From an uncultured Clostridia bacterium (lineage in GTDB: Bacteria; Bacillota; Clostridia; Christensenellales; Christensenellaceae), in contig CALVMT010000001.1 of NCBI GenBank assembly GCA_944347775.1, positions 1 to 43,120 of the forward strand: a stretch of DNA of 43,120 bases. Direction: 5' to 3'. Made by a program: the position numbers and the translations under genes. Under the pieces are notes generated by a model that did not search any database, had not been told where the DNA came from, and saw nothing but the letters and a program-made list of their open reading frames with translations. Position 1 is the stretch's first letter; every line of letters begins with the position of its first letter. Positions 1-7,159 of this stretch are shown here, one piece after another.

Positions 1-1582
1 CTTCTACCGCATTAGGGGCATCATACATTGGCAAGCCCAAACTTCTCTTTACCTCCGCTATATAAGCAGTATGTACCTTGAAGCCATATTTCGCTTCTAT
101 GTATTCCTTTATCATTTTGTAGGTAACTCGCTCTTTCGGCTTGTACGCCTCGGCTCTTTTAGAGATATTATCAAGCGGTACTTTGCCCTCTCCCTCGCCA
201 AACTCCACTTTTACGCTGATTGTGCTGTCAGGTTTTTTGTGGGAAAGCAGTACTACCGTCTCAACGTGCATAGTCTGTGGGAACAAATCGACAGGCTGCA
301 CAGCTTTTATCTCATAGCCTTGATGGATAAACTGTTTTATATCCCTAGCTAAAGTTGACGGATCACAAGAAATATACAAGATTTTTTTTGGTTCATTCGC
401 TATTATTGTCTGTATCGTCTTACGGTCTGCTCCTTTTCGCGGCGGATCAAGAATAACAATATCTATTTTGCCTTTTTTTATCCCTAATTGTAAAAAACCT
501 TCCCCGGCATCAGCACATAAAAACCTTGCATTATACAGCTTATTTATATATGCATTTTTTTGTGCATCGATAACAGCAGCTTTAACCACTTCTATTCCGT
601 ATGCCATAGCCCCACGCTTTGCTGCTTGCAAAGTAATTGTTCCTGCTCCGCAATACAGATCAATCACATGCATTTGCGGCTTTATTCCCGCCATATCCAG
701 TGCTCTTGTATATAAAAGCTCTGCCGCATTGTGATTTACCTGTAGAAAAGTCTGCATTGAAATATCAAATAATAATCCATTTAATTCCTCACGCACTCTA
801 CTTTGCCCATAAATTGTTTTTAGTTTATCAATCAAGTTATCCGCACGTTTTTTAGAATTAATTCCAAGACAAATTCCGCTTAACCCTTCTACTTTATTGT
901 TCAACAACTTAATGAGTAAATCTGCTTGCGGCAACTGTTCTCCGTTAATTTCCACCATAGCTATACATTTGTTCATTGACGTGCTGCGTACGCTAAAACG
1001 GCGAACCAATCCCTCATGACGATAAGGATTATATGCCGAAACTTTACTTTTCTCCAACCAGCAGGAGAAGGCATTCAATGCACTATTCATTTGATTACTA
1101 ATCAGTCCACATCTTTCAATTGCTATCAATTTTCCCGTATTTCTTTCTAAATAGCCTACCTGTGCGCAATCTTTATTTTTTCTCACGGGAAAGGATGCTT
1201 TATTACGATATGCCCATTGCGGTGAAACACTTAAAACAGGAGGAATTTCCAATTCTACTCCACATATACGTGTAAAACAATCCCGTATACGCTTACGCTT
1301 TAGCGTCAATTGAGATGCATATTCAAGATGCATGCAATCACAGCCTCCGCATATACCAAAATAAAGGCATTGCACTGCACAACGCTGATCGCTTTGCACC
1401 AACCGTTCTTGTATAATTCCTTCAAATATTCCTTTTCTCTTAGATATAATCCTTATCTTCGCTTTTTCGCCCGGAAGAAAATCAGGAACAAAAACAATTT
1501 CGCCATTCCTTTTGGCAATTCCTTTCCCGTCTATCGTAAGATCAATACATTCGATTTCAGTACAACATCCAACTTCCAACAT
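1..1582 (-). CDS. rlmD: 23S rRNA (uracil-C5)-methyltransferase, RlmD/TrmA family, 3' end outside the window
   Basis: SAM-dependent methylation of a uracil C5 in 23S rRNA (family knowledge; the exact uridine is not shown by sequence). The reading frame is open from 1582 to the window edge, about 527 codons. Visible in order: a TRAM-like N-terminus (about 1-62), an iron-sulfur cysteine set (C72-x5-C78-x2-C81), the SAM motif DLYCGAGT, the DPPRKGAD motif, the catalytic Cys406 in YISCDPSTLARD, and HVETVVLLS. A C-terminal extension starts near residue 448 (HKKPDS) and runs off the window. It uses GAG, AAG and TAC codons more than the AT-rich core does. Start at 1582 is preferred over the ATG at 1600: AAGGAG lies six bases upstream of 1582, and a -10 hexamer at 1607-1612 would put the transcript start at about 1600. 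Divergent from rmuC. Confidence 0.9.
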   Translation of the reverse strand, partial: MLEVGCCTEIECIDLTIDGKGIAKRNGEIVFVPDFLPGEKAKIRIISKRKGIFEGIIQERLVQSDQRCAVQCLYFGICGGCDCMHLEYASQLTLKRKRIRDCFTRICGVELEIPPVLSVSPQWAYRNKASFPVRKNKDCAQVGYLERNTGKLIAIERCGLISNQMNSALNAFSCWLEKSKVSAYNPYRHEGLVRRFSVRSTSMNKCIAMVEINGEQLPQADLLIKLLNNKVEGLSGICLGINSKKRADNLIDKLKTIYGQSRVREELNGLLFDISMQTFLQVNHNAAELLYTRALDMAGIKPQMHVIDLYCGAGTITLQAAKRGAMAYGIEVVKAAVIDAQKNAYINKLYNARFLCADAGEGFLQLGIKKGKIDIVILDPPRKGADRKTIQTIIANEPKKILYISCDPSTLARDIKQFIHQGYEIKAVQPVDLFPQTMHVETVVLLSHKKPDSTISVKVEFGEGEGKVPLDNISKRAEAYKPKERVTYKMIKEYIEAKYGFKVHTAYIAEVKRSLGLPMYDAPNAVE

Positions 1583-1606
1583 TGTTTTCTCCTTTTCCAT
1601 GTTGTT

Positions 1607-1612
1607 ATTATA
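1607..1612 (-). promoter_or_regulatory. probable -10 box for rlmD
   Basis: A perfect TATAAT on the minus strand about 25 bases before the chosen rlmD start. No convincing -35 box is seen 17 bases upstream. Its main use is that it argues against the upstream ATG at 1600, which would fall at the transcript start. Confidence 0.4.
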
Positions 1613-1665
1613 TCACAGAAAAATAAAACACGAGTCTGTTGGTTGGTTTTCTTTTTATCTGAAGG

Positions 1666-1694
1666 TTGAGCAAAAATTTTCTCAATGTTATAAT
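1666..1694 (+). promoter_or_regulatory. sigma-A-type promoter for rmuC
   Basis: TTGAGC (1666-1671), 17-base spacer, TATAAT (1689-1694). A GGAGG ribosome binding site follows at 1711-1715, ten bases before the rmuC ATG. Confidence 0.75.
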
Positions 1695-1724
1695 TAAAAC
1701 TGCCTTAGAGGGAGGAATACTCTT

Positions 1725-2957
1725 ATGGAAATTTATATTTTAATTTGTATTTGTATCTTTTTAGTAATTAATACTTTATTTTTGTTATTTATATTTTTCA
1801 AAAAAAATTCCGAATCTTCTGCTTTATTAAAAGAGGACTTTCGTACTATACATCAGGAACAACAAACCGGGCAAGCTGAAATCCGCCGAGAAATCAACGA
1901 ACAGCTCAACCATGTCGGCAATCTTTCTTTGCAAACAATTTCCAAAATTTCAGAGAATACAATGGCTAATCTGGAAAGCATGCGTTCTACATTAGACCGG
2001 CGTCTGGAAAGTATGCGTTTGGAAAATCAGACTGCAATGGAACAAATTCGCAAATCCGTCGACGAACAATTAGCTTCCACCCTTTCTACTGGCCTTGATC
2101 AGTCTTTTAAATCTGTTAGTGCGCAGTTAGAACAAGTCTCGAAAAGTATTGGGGAAATGCAAAGTGTGGCCTTTGATATTCAAGGTCTGCGTAATATTCT
2201 TTCTAATGTAAAAAATCGGGGAGTTTGGGGCGAAATTCAATTAGGTTCGATCATTGAAGATATTTTTGCTCCTTCACAATATGAAGCGCAGTTTGCCATT
2301 ACTAGCGGAACAGACAGAGTTGACTACGCTATAAAACTACCTGGCCAAGGAAAAAATGAAGTCTACTTACCAATCGATTCAAAATTCCCCATGGATCGAT
2401 ATTCAACTTATCTATCTGCCGAAAAACAGGGAATCCCTGCATTAACAACAACAGCAAAAAATGCATTGCTACGAGCTGTACGTGAACAAGCTAAAAGTAT
2501 CCGGAAAAAATATATTTCTCCGCCCTATACAACTGATTTTGCTATTCTTTTTGTTCCCTCAGAAGGAATATATGCCATGCTTGCATCAGAGGATTTCGCT
2601 TACGTTCTGCAACAGGAATATAAAATTTTGTTAGCAGGGCCTTCCACCCTTGCTGCTATGCTTAACAGTTTGCAAATGGGTTTTAAGACACTTGCTCTTC
2701 AACAAAAATCAGCAGATGCTATGCAATTACTTCGGGCAATAAAAAAATCTATGCAAAATTTTGACCAAAATATCCAATCCACACAAAAAAGTCTATCCGC
2801 AGCACTAAATCATTTACAGAGAACTTCTGGAAATATACACGGAATACAACAACGCTTACAAAACTTGGAAGAAATGGATCCCAGTGAAGCAGAACAACTG
2901 CCGGACAAATTTTATCCAGCTTCAGATACCCAAATCTCTGAAATGGATAATCACTAG
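1725..2957 (+). CDS. rmuC: DNA recombination protein RmuC
   Basis: RmuC-family protein, 410 aa, thought to limit recombination or inversion at inverted repeats through a nuclease-like fold (family knowledge). A hydrophobic N-terminal segment (about residues 2-26) looks like a membrane anchor. It is followed by a long, charged, Gln/Glu-rich coiled-coil stretch (about 30-150). The RmuC core begins near NVKNRGVWGEIQLG and includes LPIDSKFPMDRY and LFVPSEGIYAML. A second coiled coil follows and the acidic tail is short. Monocistronic, with its own promoter and a shared bidirectional terminator with thiM. Length is in the normal family range and nothing is missing. Confidence 0.93.
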   Translation: MEIYILICICIFLVINTLFLLFIFFKKNSESSALLKEDFRTIHQEQQTGQAEIRREINEQLNHVGNLSLQTISKISENTMANLESMRSTLDRRLESMRLENQTAMEQIRKSVDEQLASTLSTGLDQSFKSVSAQLEQVSKSIGEMQSVAFDIQGLRNILSNVKNRGVWGEIQLGSIIEDIFAPSQYEAQFAITSGTDRVDYAIKLPGQGKNEVYLPIDSKFPMDRYSTYLSAEKQGIPALTTTAKNALLRAVREQAKSIRKKYISPPYTTDFAILFVPSEGIYAMLASEDFAYVLQQEYKILLAGPSTLAAMLNSLQMGFKTLALQQKSADAMQLLRAIKKSMQNFDQNIQSTQKSLSAALNHLQRTSGNIHGIQQRLQNLEEMDPSEAEQLPDKFYPASDTQISEMDNH

Positions 2958-2989
2958 AAGAATAAATACTTTCTGTATTGAAAATATAG

Positions 2990-3022
2990 AAAAAGATGTC
3001 AATATTTAATTGACATCTTTTT
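2990..3022. terminator. bidirectional terminator between rmuC and thiM
   Basis: A 14-bp perfect stem (AAAAAGATGTCAAT at 2990-3003 with its complement at 3009-3022), A-rich on one side and T-rich on the other, so it can serve both converging genes. The thiM stop codon lies in and next to the loop, so the last thiM codons form one arm of the stem. Confidence 0.85.
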
Positions 3023-3794
3023 CTTCTTGCTGTGTTAGGCAATACATCTCATCTATTAAAGCCATATGCAGAGTCCCCAGCCCTCCAAATTTGCCTATTC
3101 TTTGTGCCGCTCTAGTTGCACAAGTTTTCCAACTTACAGCAGCTATATGCGCAGCCGTCAATGGATCTGTTACCACAGCCAAAGCTCCGCAAAGCACAGA
3201 TAACATACATCCAGCTCCTGTAATTTTCTGCATAAACGCTTGCCCTCCGGATACAACAATTTCATCTGTTCCATTGGTAATAAAATCTTCTTTGCCACTC
3301 AATAAAACAACGCACTTCATTTCTTTAGCCAAACGTTTTGCTAGTTTGTGTCCTTCTTGCAACAAATCTGTTGGGCTATCTACTCCCCAATTGTCATGTG
3401 CAGTATGCGATAGGGTTTGTATTTCCTGTAAATTTGCTCTTAAAATATCAGGTCGAATTTCGGTGAGCAGTTTGCCAATTTGATTTTTTCGGTATAAACT
3501 GGCTCCTATACCAACTGGGTCGACCACTAACGGATGTTTTAAGCGATTTGCTTCTTTACCCGCATTCATACATGCAATCATTTTTTCATCATCCGGCGTT
3601 CCCAAATTAAGCACTGTAGCCGCACATGCAGCTGTAATTTCTGCCGCTTCCTGTGGTGCCTGCGCCATAATCGGTCTAGCTCCTACTGCCAACAAAAGAT
3701 TTGCACAATCGTTTGCCGTCACAATATTACTAATTGTATGAATCATTAAGTTTTGTTGCCGAACTTTATGCCACAACTGCATAATTTGCTTCAT
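3006..3794 (-). CDS. thiM: hydroxyethylthiazole kinase ThiM
   Basis: Phosphorylates 4-methyl-5-(2-hydroxyethyl)thiazole with ATP, the thiazole salvage step of thiamine synthesis. 262 aa, the usual length. Visible: the N-terminal HTISNIVTANDCANLLLAVGA stretch (NxVTxxxxAN-type substrate motif), a TVLNLGT strand, VVDPVGIGAS, and the C-terminal GAGCMLSV anion-hole motif with its conserved Cys. It overlaps thiW by four bases (ATGA), so translation is probably coupled. Last gene of the riboswitch-controlled thiE-thiW-thiM unit. De novo thiazole genes (thiG, thiH) are not present here, consistent with a salvage cluster. Confidence 0.95.
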   Translation of the reverse strand: MKQIMQLWHKVRQQNLMIHTISNIVTANDCANLLLAVGARPIMAQAPQEAAEITAACAATVLNLGTPDDEKMIACMNAGKEANRLKHPLVVDPVGIGASLYRKNQIGKLLTEIRPDILRANLQEIQTLSHTAHDNWGVDSPTDLLQEGHKLAKRLAKEMKCVVLLSGKEDFITNGTDEIVVSGGQAFMQKITGAGCMLSVLCGALAVVTDPLTAAHIAAVSWKTCATRAAQRIGKFGGLGTLHMALIDEMYCLTQQEEKDVN

Positions 3795-4300
3795 TGCCTA
3801 CTCCTTTGCAGTGCCTGCAACACTTTTGCTTTTTGTAAAATGACAAGAAATAGCCATGCTAATGCACTTCCTGCTGCCGTAGAAATTAAAAATGGAACAA
3901 TATATGCATAAAATGCAACTTCTCCTGCACTTTTACCTAAAAATAAAATTGCAATAGGCCATGCACATAAACCACCTAAAATGCTTGTCCCAACAACCTC
4001 TCCCAAAGCAGCCAAAGATATTTTTTTCCATTTTTGGTAAATTAAACCGCTTAACAGAACACCAATCATACTTCCTGGAAATGCCATCAACGTTCCGAGG
4101 CCTAACAAGTTTCGAAGCAAACTAGCAACAAATGCAACACCCACACCATATACCGGCCCCAATATCACCGCGCATATTACGTTCACAATATGTTGCACCG
4201 GCGCACATTGCGACCCTAATACAGGAACATAAAACATACTGCCCACCACTGCCAACGCGCATAAAATGCTGGCAAAAGCCATTTTTTTCACATTACCCAT
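3791..4300 (-). CDS. thiW: thiazole-specific ECF transporter S component ThiW
   Basis: 169-aa integral membrane protein of the ThiW family, the substrate-binding (S) subunit of an energy-coupling-factor importer thought to bring in the thiazole moiety. About five to six hydrophobic segments span the protein. The family-typical stretch QCAPVQHIVNVICAVILGP is followed by LLRNLLGLGTLMAFPGSMIG. The ECF A, A' and T subunits are not in the window and must be encoded elsewhere. AAGGAG lies nine bases before the ATG. Its stop overlaps the thiM start, which fits the substrate logic: uptake followed by phosphorylation of the same compound. Confidence 0.93.
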   Translation of the reverse strand: MGNVKKMAFASILCALAVVGSMFYVPVLGSQCAPVQHIVNVICAVILGPVYGVGVAFVASLLRNLLGLGTLMAFPGSMIGVLLSGLIYQKWKKISLAALGEVVGTSILGGLCAWPIAILFLGKSAGEVAFYAYIVPFLISTAAGSALAWLFLVILQKAKVLQALQRSRQ

Positions 4301-4311
4301 TTTTTATTTCT

Positions 4312-4510
4312 CCTTCTCTAGGCGAATTTTTCAGAGCAAAGACTGAGCTTACAGCGTTTTGCCCTGCAATAAACAAAATAACTCCACATAGAAGTCGGTC
4401 GAAGCTTAATGGCTTCCTCTCACGCCGGAACACGGCTTCCCCTCGCTGTATATGGCTCAATCTCCGGGCGCTCCCCCGCAAATTGCTGCGAAATACCTTC
4501 ACTGCCATTT
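4312..4510. repeat. GC-rich hairpin-packed intergenic element between thiE and thiW (candidate dispersed repeat)
   Basis: About 200 bases, clearly richer in G and C than the surrounding genes and inserted inside an otherwise tight operon. Read on the minus strand it contains a run of compact hairpins: CGCA/TGCG, GGG/CCC, GCCG/CGGC and GAAGC/GCTTC, plus two direct GGAAGCC copies 19 bases apart. It does not carry the conserved TPP, cobalamin or SAM aptamer motifs. A 71-codon ORF can be read across it (4508 to 4293), ending inside the thiW start, but its translation is a basic, low-quality sequence that matches no domain I recognise. I treat it as a non-coding repeat. Confidence 0.5.
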
Positions 4511-4574
4511 ACTGATATTCACTTTTGCGATACCAGAGAAATTCAAGATTAATAACTTTTTCTCATAACATAAA

Positions 4575-5225
4575 CTAATTATTTTTTATCACTTGTTTAG
4601 CCAATCCTAACATTTCTTGCGTTGCCTTCGCCTTGTCAGTTTGAGCAAACAATGCGGAAACAACAGCAACCCCGGCTATTCCACTCCCCATTAATTGTAA
4701 AATATTATTTTTGCTTATTCCTCCAATTGCCACTACCGGAATACTTACAGCATCGCATATGGCAGATAGTTCCTTTTTTGATAATAAACCAGCATCTTTT
4801 TTTGTTAAACTGCCAAATACTGCTCCACAACCCAAATAATCTGCATTGTTCTTTTCTGCCATAATCGCCTCATTTACATTATGTGCACTCGTCCCAATAA
4901 TTTTCTGAGATCCTAATATAATTCTGGCTTTTTCCAGTTCCATATCAGACTGACCCAAGTGTACACCATCAGCACCAGATTCCAAAACCGCTTTTACATC
5001 ATCATTAATAATCAATGGCACACCATATCGCCTGCAAATTGGCAATAAATTCTTTGCGTCTCGGACAATCTGCTCATGTTCAACACTTTTTTCTCGCAAT
5101 TGTACACAAGTAACTCCATTTTGCAATAATATCTCTACTATTTTCTCCAGATTTTCTCCACATTTCATCCAACTGCAATCTGTCACAGCATATAAACATA
5201 AGCGGTTAGGCAAAATATTTTTCAT
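4575..5225 (-). CDS. thiE: thiamine-phosphate synthase ThiE
   Basis: Joins HMP pyrophosphate with thiazole phosphate to give thiamine monophosphate. 216 aa TIM-barrel protein with the family signatures LYAVTDCSW, VQLREK (pyrophosphate-binding loop), LIINDD, DGVHLGQSD, IGTSAHN, YLGCGAVFGSLTKKDA and VAIGGI. First gene of the minus-strand thiamine unit; GGGAGG ribosome binding site just before the ATG. Transcription into it is gated by the TPP riboswitch and terminator immediately upstream. The next gene, thiW, is 274 bases downstream because of the GC-rich element. Confidence 0.96.
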   Translation of the reverse strand: MKNILPNRLCLYAVTDCSWMKCGENLEKIVEILLQNGVTCVQLREKSVEHEQIVRDAKNLLPICRRYGVPLIINDDVKAVLESGADGVHLGQSDMELEKARIILGSQKIIGTSAHNVNEAIMAEKNNADYLGCGAVFGSLTKKDAGLLSKKELSAICDAVSIPVVAIGGISKNNILQLMGSGIAGVAVVSALFAQTDKAKATQEMLGLAKQVIKNN

Positions 5226-5243
5226 CTTTTCCTCCCAATTCCA

Positions 5244-5281
5244 TAAAAAAAGCAGAATACCAAACGCAAGGCATTTCTGCT
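5244..5281 (-). terminator. expression-platform terminator of the thiE riboswitch
   Basis: On the minus strand AGCAGAA...TTCTGCT forms a stem followed by seven T residues, placed between the TPP aptamer and the thiE ribosome binding site. This is the usual layout for ligand-induced premature termination. Confidence 0.8.
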
Positions 5282-5291
5282 ATCAGCTTAT

Positions 5292-5373
5292 TTTCCCTAC
5301 GTCGGTACTAACCAGACAGGTTCATTGGGTCGAACAATTTTCCGTTCCTCTCAGCTTTTCACAGCTCCCCATT
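5292..5373 (-). promoter_or_regulatory. TPP riboswitch aptamer upstream of thiE
   Basis: Minus-strand sequence has the Thi-box landmarks in order: GGGGAGC, GCTGAGAGG, GACCCAATGAACCTG, a CTGGTTAGTACC variant of the usual CTGGATAATGCC, and GACGTAGGGA. It is followed by the intrinsic terminator, so thiamine pyrophosphate should switch the thiE-thiW-thiM unit off. Confidence 0.92.
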
Positions 5374-5389
5374 TTGTTTAACATTACTT

Positions 5390-5418
5390 GTTATAGCATA
5401 CCTTATGACAAAAAGCAA
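5390..5418 (-). promoter_or_regulatory. promoter for thiE-thiW-thiM
   Basis: Minus strand TTGCTT (5413-5418), 17-base spacer, TATAAC (5390-5395). The start would fall about ten bases before the TPP aptamer. The -35 box lies in one arm of a perfect palindrome shared with the opposing promoter. Confidence 0.65.
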
Positions 5419-5434
5419 GCTATTCTTGCTTTTT
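5410..5434. repeat. 10-bp perfect inverted repeat holding both divergent -35 boxes
   Basis: AAAAAGCAAG, five-base loop CTATT, CTTGCTTTTT. Each arm contains a TTGCTT -35 element pointing away from the other. It could be a regulator-binding operator, an intrinsic hairpin, or simply the result of two back-to-back promoters. Confidence 0.6.
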
Positions 5435-5454
5435 TATCTATATTATGTTAGCAT
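5426..5454 (+). promoter_or_regulatory. promoter for thiD
   Basis: TTGCTT (5426-5431), 17-base spacer, TAGCAT (5449-5454), about 12 bases before the predicted transcript start and just upstream of the plus-strand TPP aptamer. Confidence 0.5.
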
Positions 5455-5472
5455 ATAAATAATTTAAAATTT

Positions 5473-5554
5473 AACGGGGAGCTTGCGCAGCGGGCTGAGA
5501 GGGAAATTTTTATTCCGACCCATAACCTGATTTGGATAATGCCAACGTAGGTCC
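5473..5554 (+). promoter_or_regulatory. TPP riboswitch aptamer upstream of thiD
   Basis: Thi-box landmarks in order: GGGGAGC, GGCTGAGAGGG, GACCCATAACCTGATTTGGA, TAATGCCAACGTAGG, then a T run. The thiD ribosome binding site (GGAGG) lies about 80 bases downstream. I see no strong separate terminator stem, so control may be by termination at the T run after P1 or at translation level. Confidence 0.92.
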
Positions 5555-5647
5555 TTTTTTATATTATATTAATTTTTCCCCTCTATACCTTCCAACAACT
5601 AACCGCTGAATTTTTATTTATATAACCATATCTTTCCGGAGGCTTTT

Positions 5648-6445
5648 ATGAAAACGGCATTAACCATTGCTGGTAGCGATTGCAGTGGAGGAGCTGGCAT
5701 TCAGGCTGATATAAAAACCATGACCGCAAATGGAGTTTATGCCATGAGTGCAATTACTGCCCTTACCGCACAAAATACACTCGGCGTTACTGATATTATG
5801 GAGGTTACGCCATATTTTTTAGAAAAACAGCTTGATGCAATCTTTTCTGATATTTTCCCCGATGCTGTAAAAATAGGGATGGTCTCCTCATCTTCACTGA
5901 TTCAAACCATTGCGCAATGTCTAAAAAAATATCGGCCAAAAAACATTGTTATTGATCCGGTCATGGTTGCAACAAGCGGCGCCAAGCTAATTTCCGATGA
6001 TGCTATTTCTACATTAAAAAACGATTTATTACCTTTAGCTACCATCGTCACGCCAAATATTCCGGAAGCCGAGGTACTATCGGGCGTTAAAATTGCTTCT
6101 CCACAAGATATGAAAGTCGCGGCAATGCGAATCAGTTATTCCTATCAATGTGCCGTGCTTTGTAAAGGTGGGCATTCTATTAATGACGCAAACGATTTGC
6201 TATGTAATCATGATTCTTTTCATTGGATTTTAGGTGAACGCATTCATAATCCCAATACTCACGGAACAGGTTGTACTCTTTCAAGTGCTATTGCATCTAA
6301 TCTTGCTAAAGGATATTCAATGCTTTTTGCAATAGAAAAGGCAAAAAAATACATATCCGGCGCGCTTAGTGCAATGTTAGATTTGGGAAAAGGTTCCGGC
6401 CCTATGGACCATGCGTTTGATATTCACAGCGAATTTGAGCATTAA
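5648..6445 (+). CDS. thiD: hydroxymethylpyrimidine (phosphate) kinase ThiD
   Basis: Ribokinase-fold enzyme that phosphorylates HMP and HMP phosphate to the pyrophosphate used by ThiE. 265 aa, full length. Motifs: AGSDCSGGAGIQADIK (substrate loop), VKIGMVSS, VIDPVMVATSG, TPNIPEAEVLSG, KGGHS and the anion-hole signature HGTGCTLSSAIASNLAKG. GGAGG seven bases before ATG. Divergent from the other thiamine genes and separately controlled by its own TPP riboswitch. Pyridoxal kinase activity is possible in this family, but the context argues for thiamine. Confidence 0.95.
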   Translation: MKTALTIAGSDCSGGAGIQADIKTMTANGVYAMSAITALTAQNTLGVTDIMEVTPYFLEKQLDAIFSDIFPDAVKIGMVSSSSLIQTIAQCLKKYRPKNIVIDPVMVATSGAKLISDDAISTLKNDLLPLATIVTPNIPEAEVLSGVKIASPQDMKVAAMRISYSYQCAVLCKGGHSINDANDLLCNHDSFHWILGERIHNPNTHGTGCTLSSAIASNLAKGYSMLFAIEKAKKYISGALSAMLDLGKGSGPMDHAFDIHSEFEH

Positions 6446-6558
6446 AAATAATTTAATTGAATTCTAGAGTTTACTCGTAGGTTGTATTTTTATTATTAAG
6501 ATATAAAATTTTTCGTATACAATAAGCTTTTCAGTATATAACGGTAAAATTTATGATC

Positions 6559-6595
6559 AAAAAAGGAGAATTTAAACTTTAAACTCTCCTTTTTA
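6559..6595. terminator. bidirectional terminator between thiD and the C_GCAxxG gene
   Basis: AAAAGGAGA paired with TCTCCTTTT around a 15-base loop, with A and T tails on both sides, between two converging genes. Confidence 0.75.
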
Positions 6596-6604
6596 TTTTC
6601 ATCG

Positions 6605-7081
6605 CTACTCGTCCTTTTTTTCCTGCTCCTGTACATATTCAGCAAAAATTCTCGCCGCATCTTCTACAAATTTACGACATGGACGATTTTTATAATACTC
6701 TGTAGAGCGGATTTCCGGCGTTGCCTCATAAATTCCCTTTTCTAAATGCAAAAGTTCGCGACAAATTATCGTTCCATTCTGCTCACGGAACCTCCTTGCC
6801 AGTTCCTGAACAAGAGCATATTGCTCCTTTTTTCGTACATCATTTCCTATTTCGTACGCACCATATTTCATTCCCGCAGCAAAAGCAATACTGGATACCG
6901 CTCCGCAGACTTCTCTCATCTTGCCAAGTCCACCGCCAAAAGATGCACCAAACTTCATTGCAGTATCCATATCGAGGCCAATCTCTTCAGCAAAAACAGC
7001 AATGACCGCCTGCGCACAATTATAGCCTTCATGAAATAATTCACCTGCTTTTTTTGCATATTCTTCCGGTGTATAGTTCAT
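6605..7081 (-). CDS. C_GCAxxG_C_C family protein (putative redox-active)
   Basis: 158-aa cysteine-rich protein of the C_GCAxxG_C_C family; function not established. Conserved pattern is present: YNCAQAV near the N-terminus, GGGLGKMREVCGAVSSIAFAAGM in the centre (CGAxxG), a Cys in IICRELL, and RPCRKFVEDAA near the C-terminus. Members are usually small cytosolic proteins thought to bind a metal or take part in redox chemistry. No signal peptide or membrane segment. AGAGGAG precedes the ATG. It sits downstream of the E1 gene on the same strand but behind a strong terminator, so it is probably expressed separately. Confidence 0.8.
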   Translation of the reverse strand: MNYTPEEYAKKAGELFHEGYNCAQAVIAVFAEEIGLDMDTAMKFGASFGGGLGKMREVCGAVSSIAFAAGMKYGAYEIGNDVRKKEQYALVQELARRFREQNGTIICRELLHLEKGIYEATPEIRSTEYYKNRPCRKFVEDAARIFAEYVQEQEKKDE

Positions 7082-7110
7082 ATTTTTCTCCTCTTATATA
7101 TTTTTTTATA

Positions 7111-7140
7111 AAGAAAAGGGGATAAATATCCCCTTTTCTT
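7111..7140 (-). terminator. terminator after the E2-E1 operon
   Basis: GAAAAGGGGATATTTATCCCCTTTTC perfect hairpin on the minus strand, followed by a T-rich tract. It separates the E1 gene from the C_GCAxxG gene. Confidence 0.8.
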
Positions 7141-7159
7141 TACTTTTTCAAAATTCTTA

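Noticed and set aside
71-1697. Several plus-strand ORFs of 60-119 codons across 71-1697
   Set aside because: They lie antisense to the continuous rlmD frame, which carries all the catalytic motifs, and their translations resemble no protein.
4293-4508. 71-codon minus-strand ORF ending inside the thiW start codon
   Set aside because: Basic, low-complexity-looking translation with no recognisable domain, across a hairpin-rich GC island; better explained as reading through a non-coding repeat.
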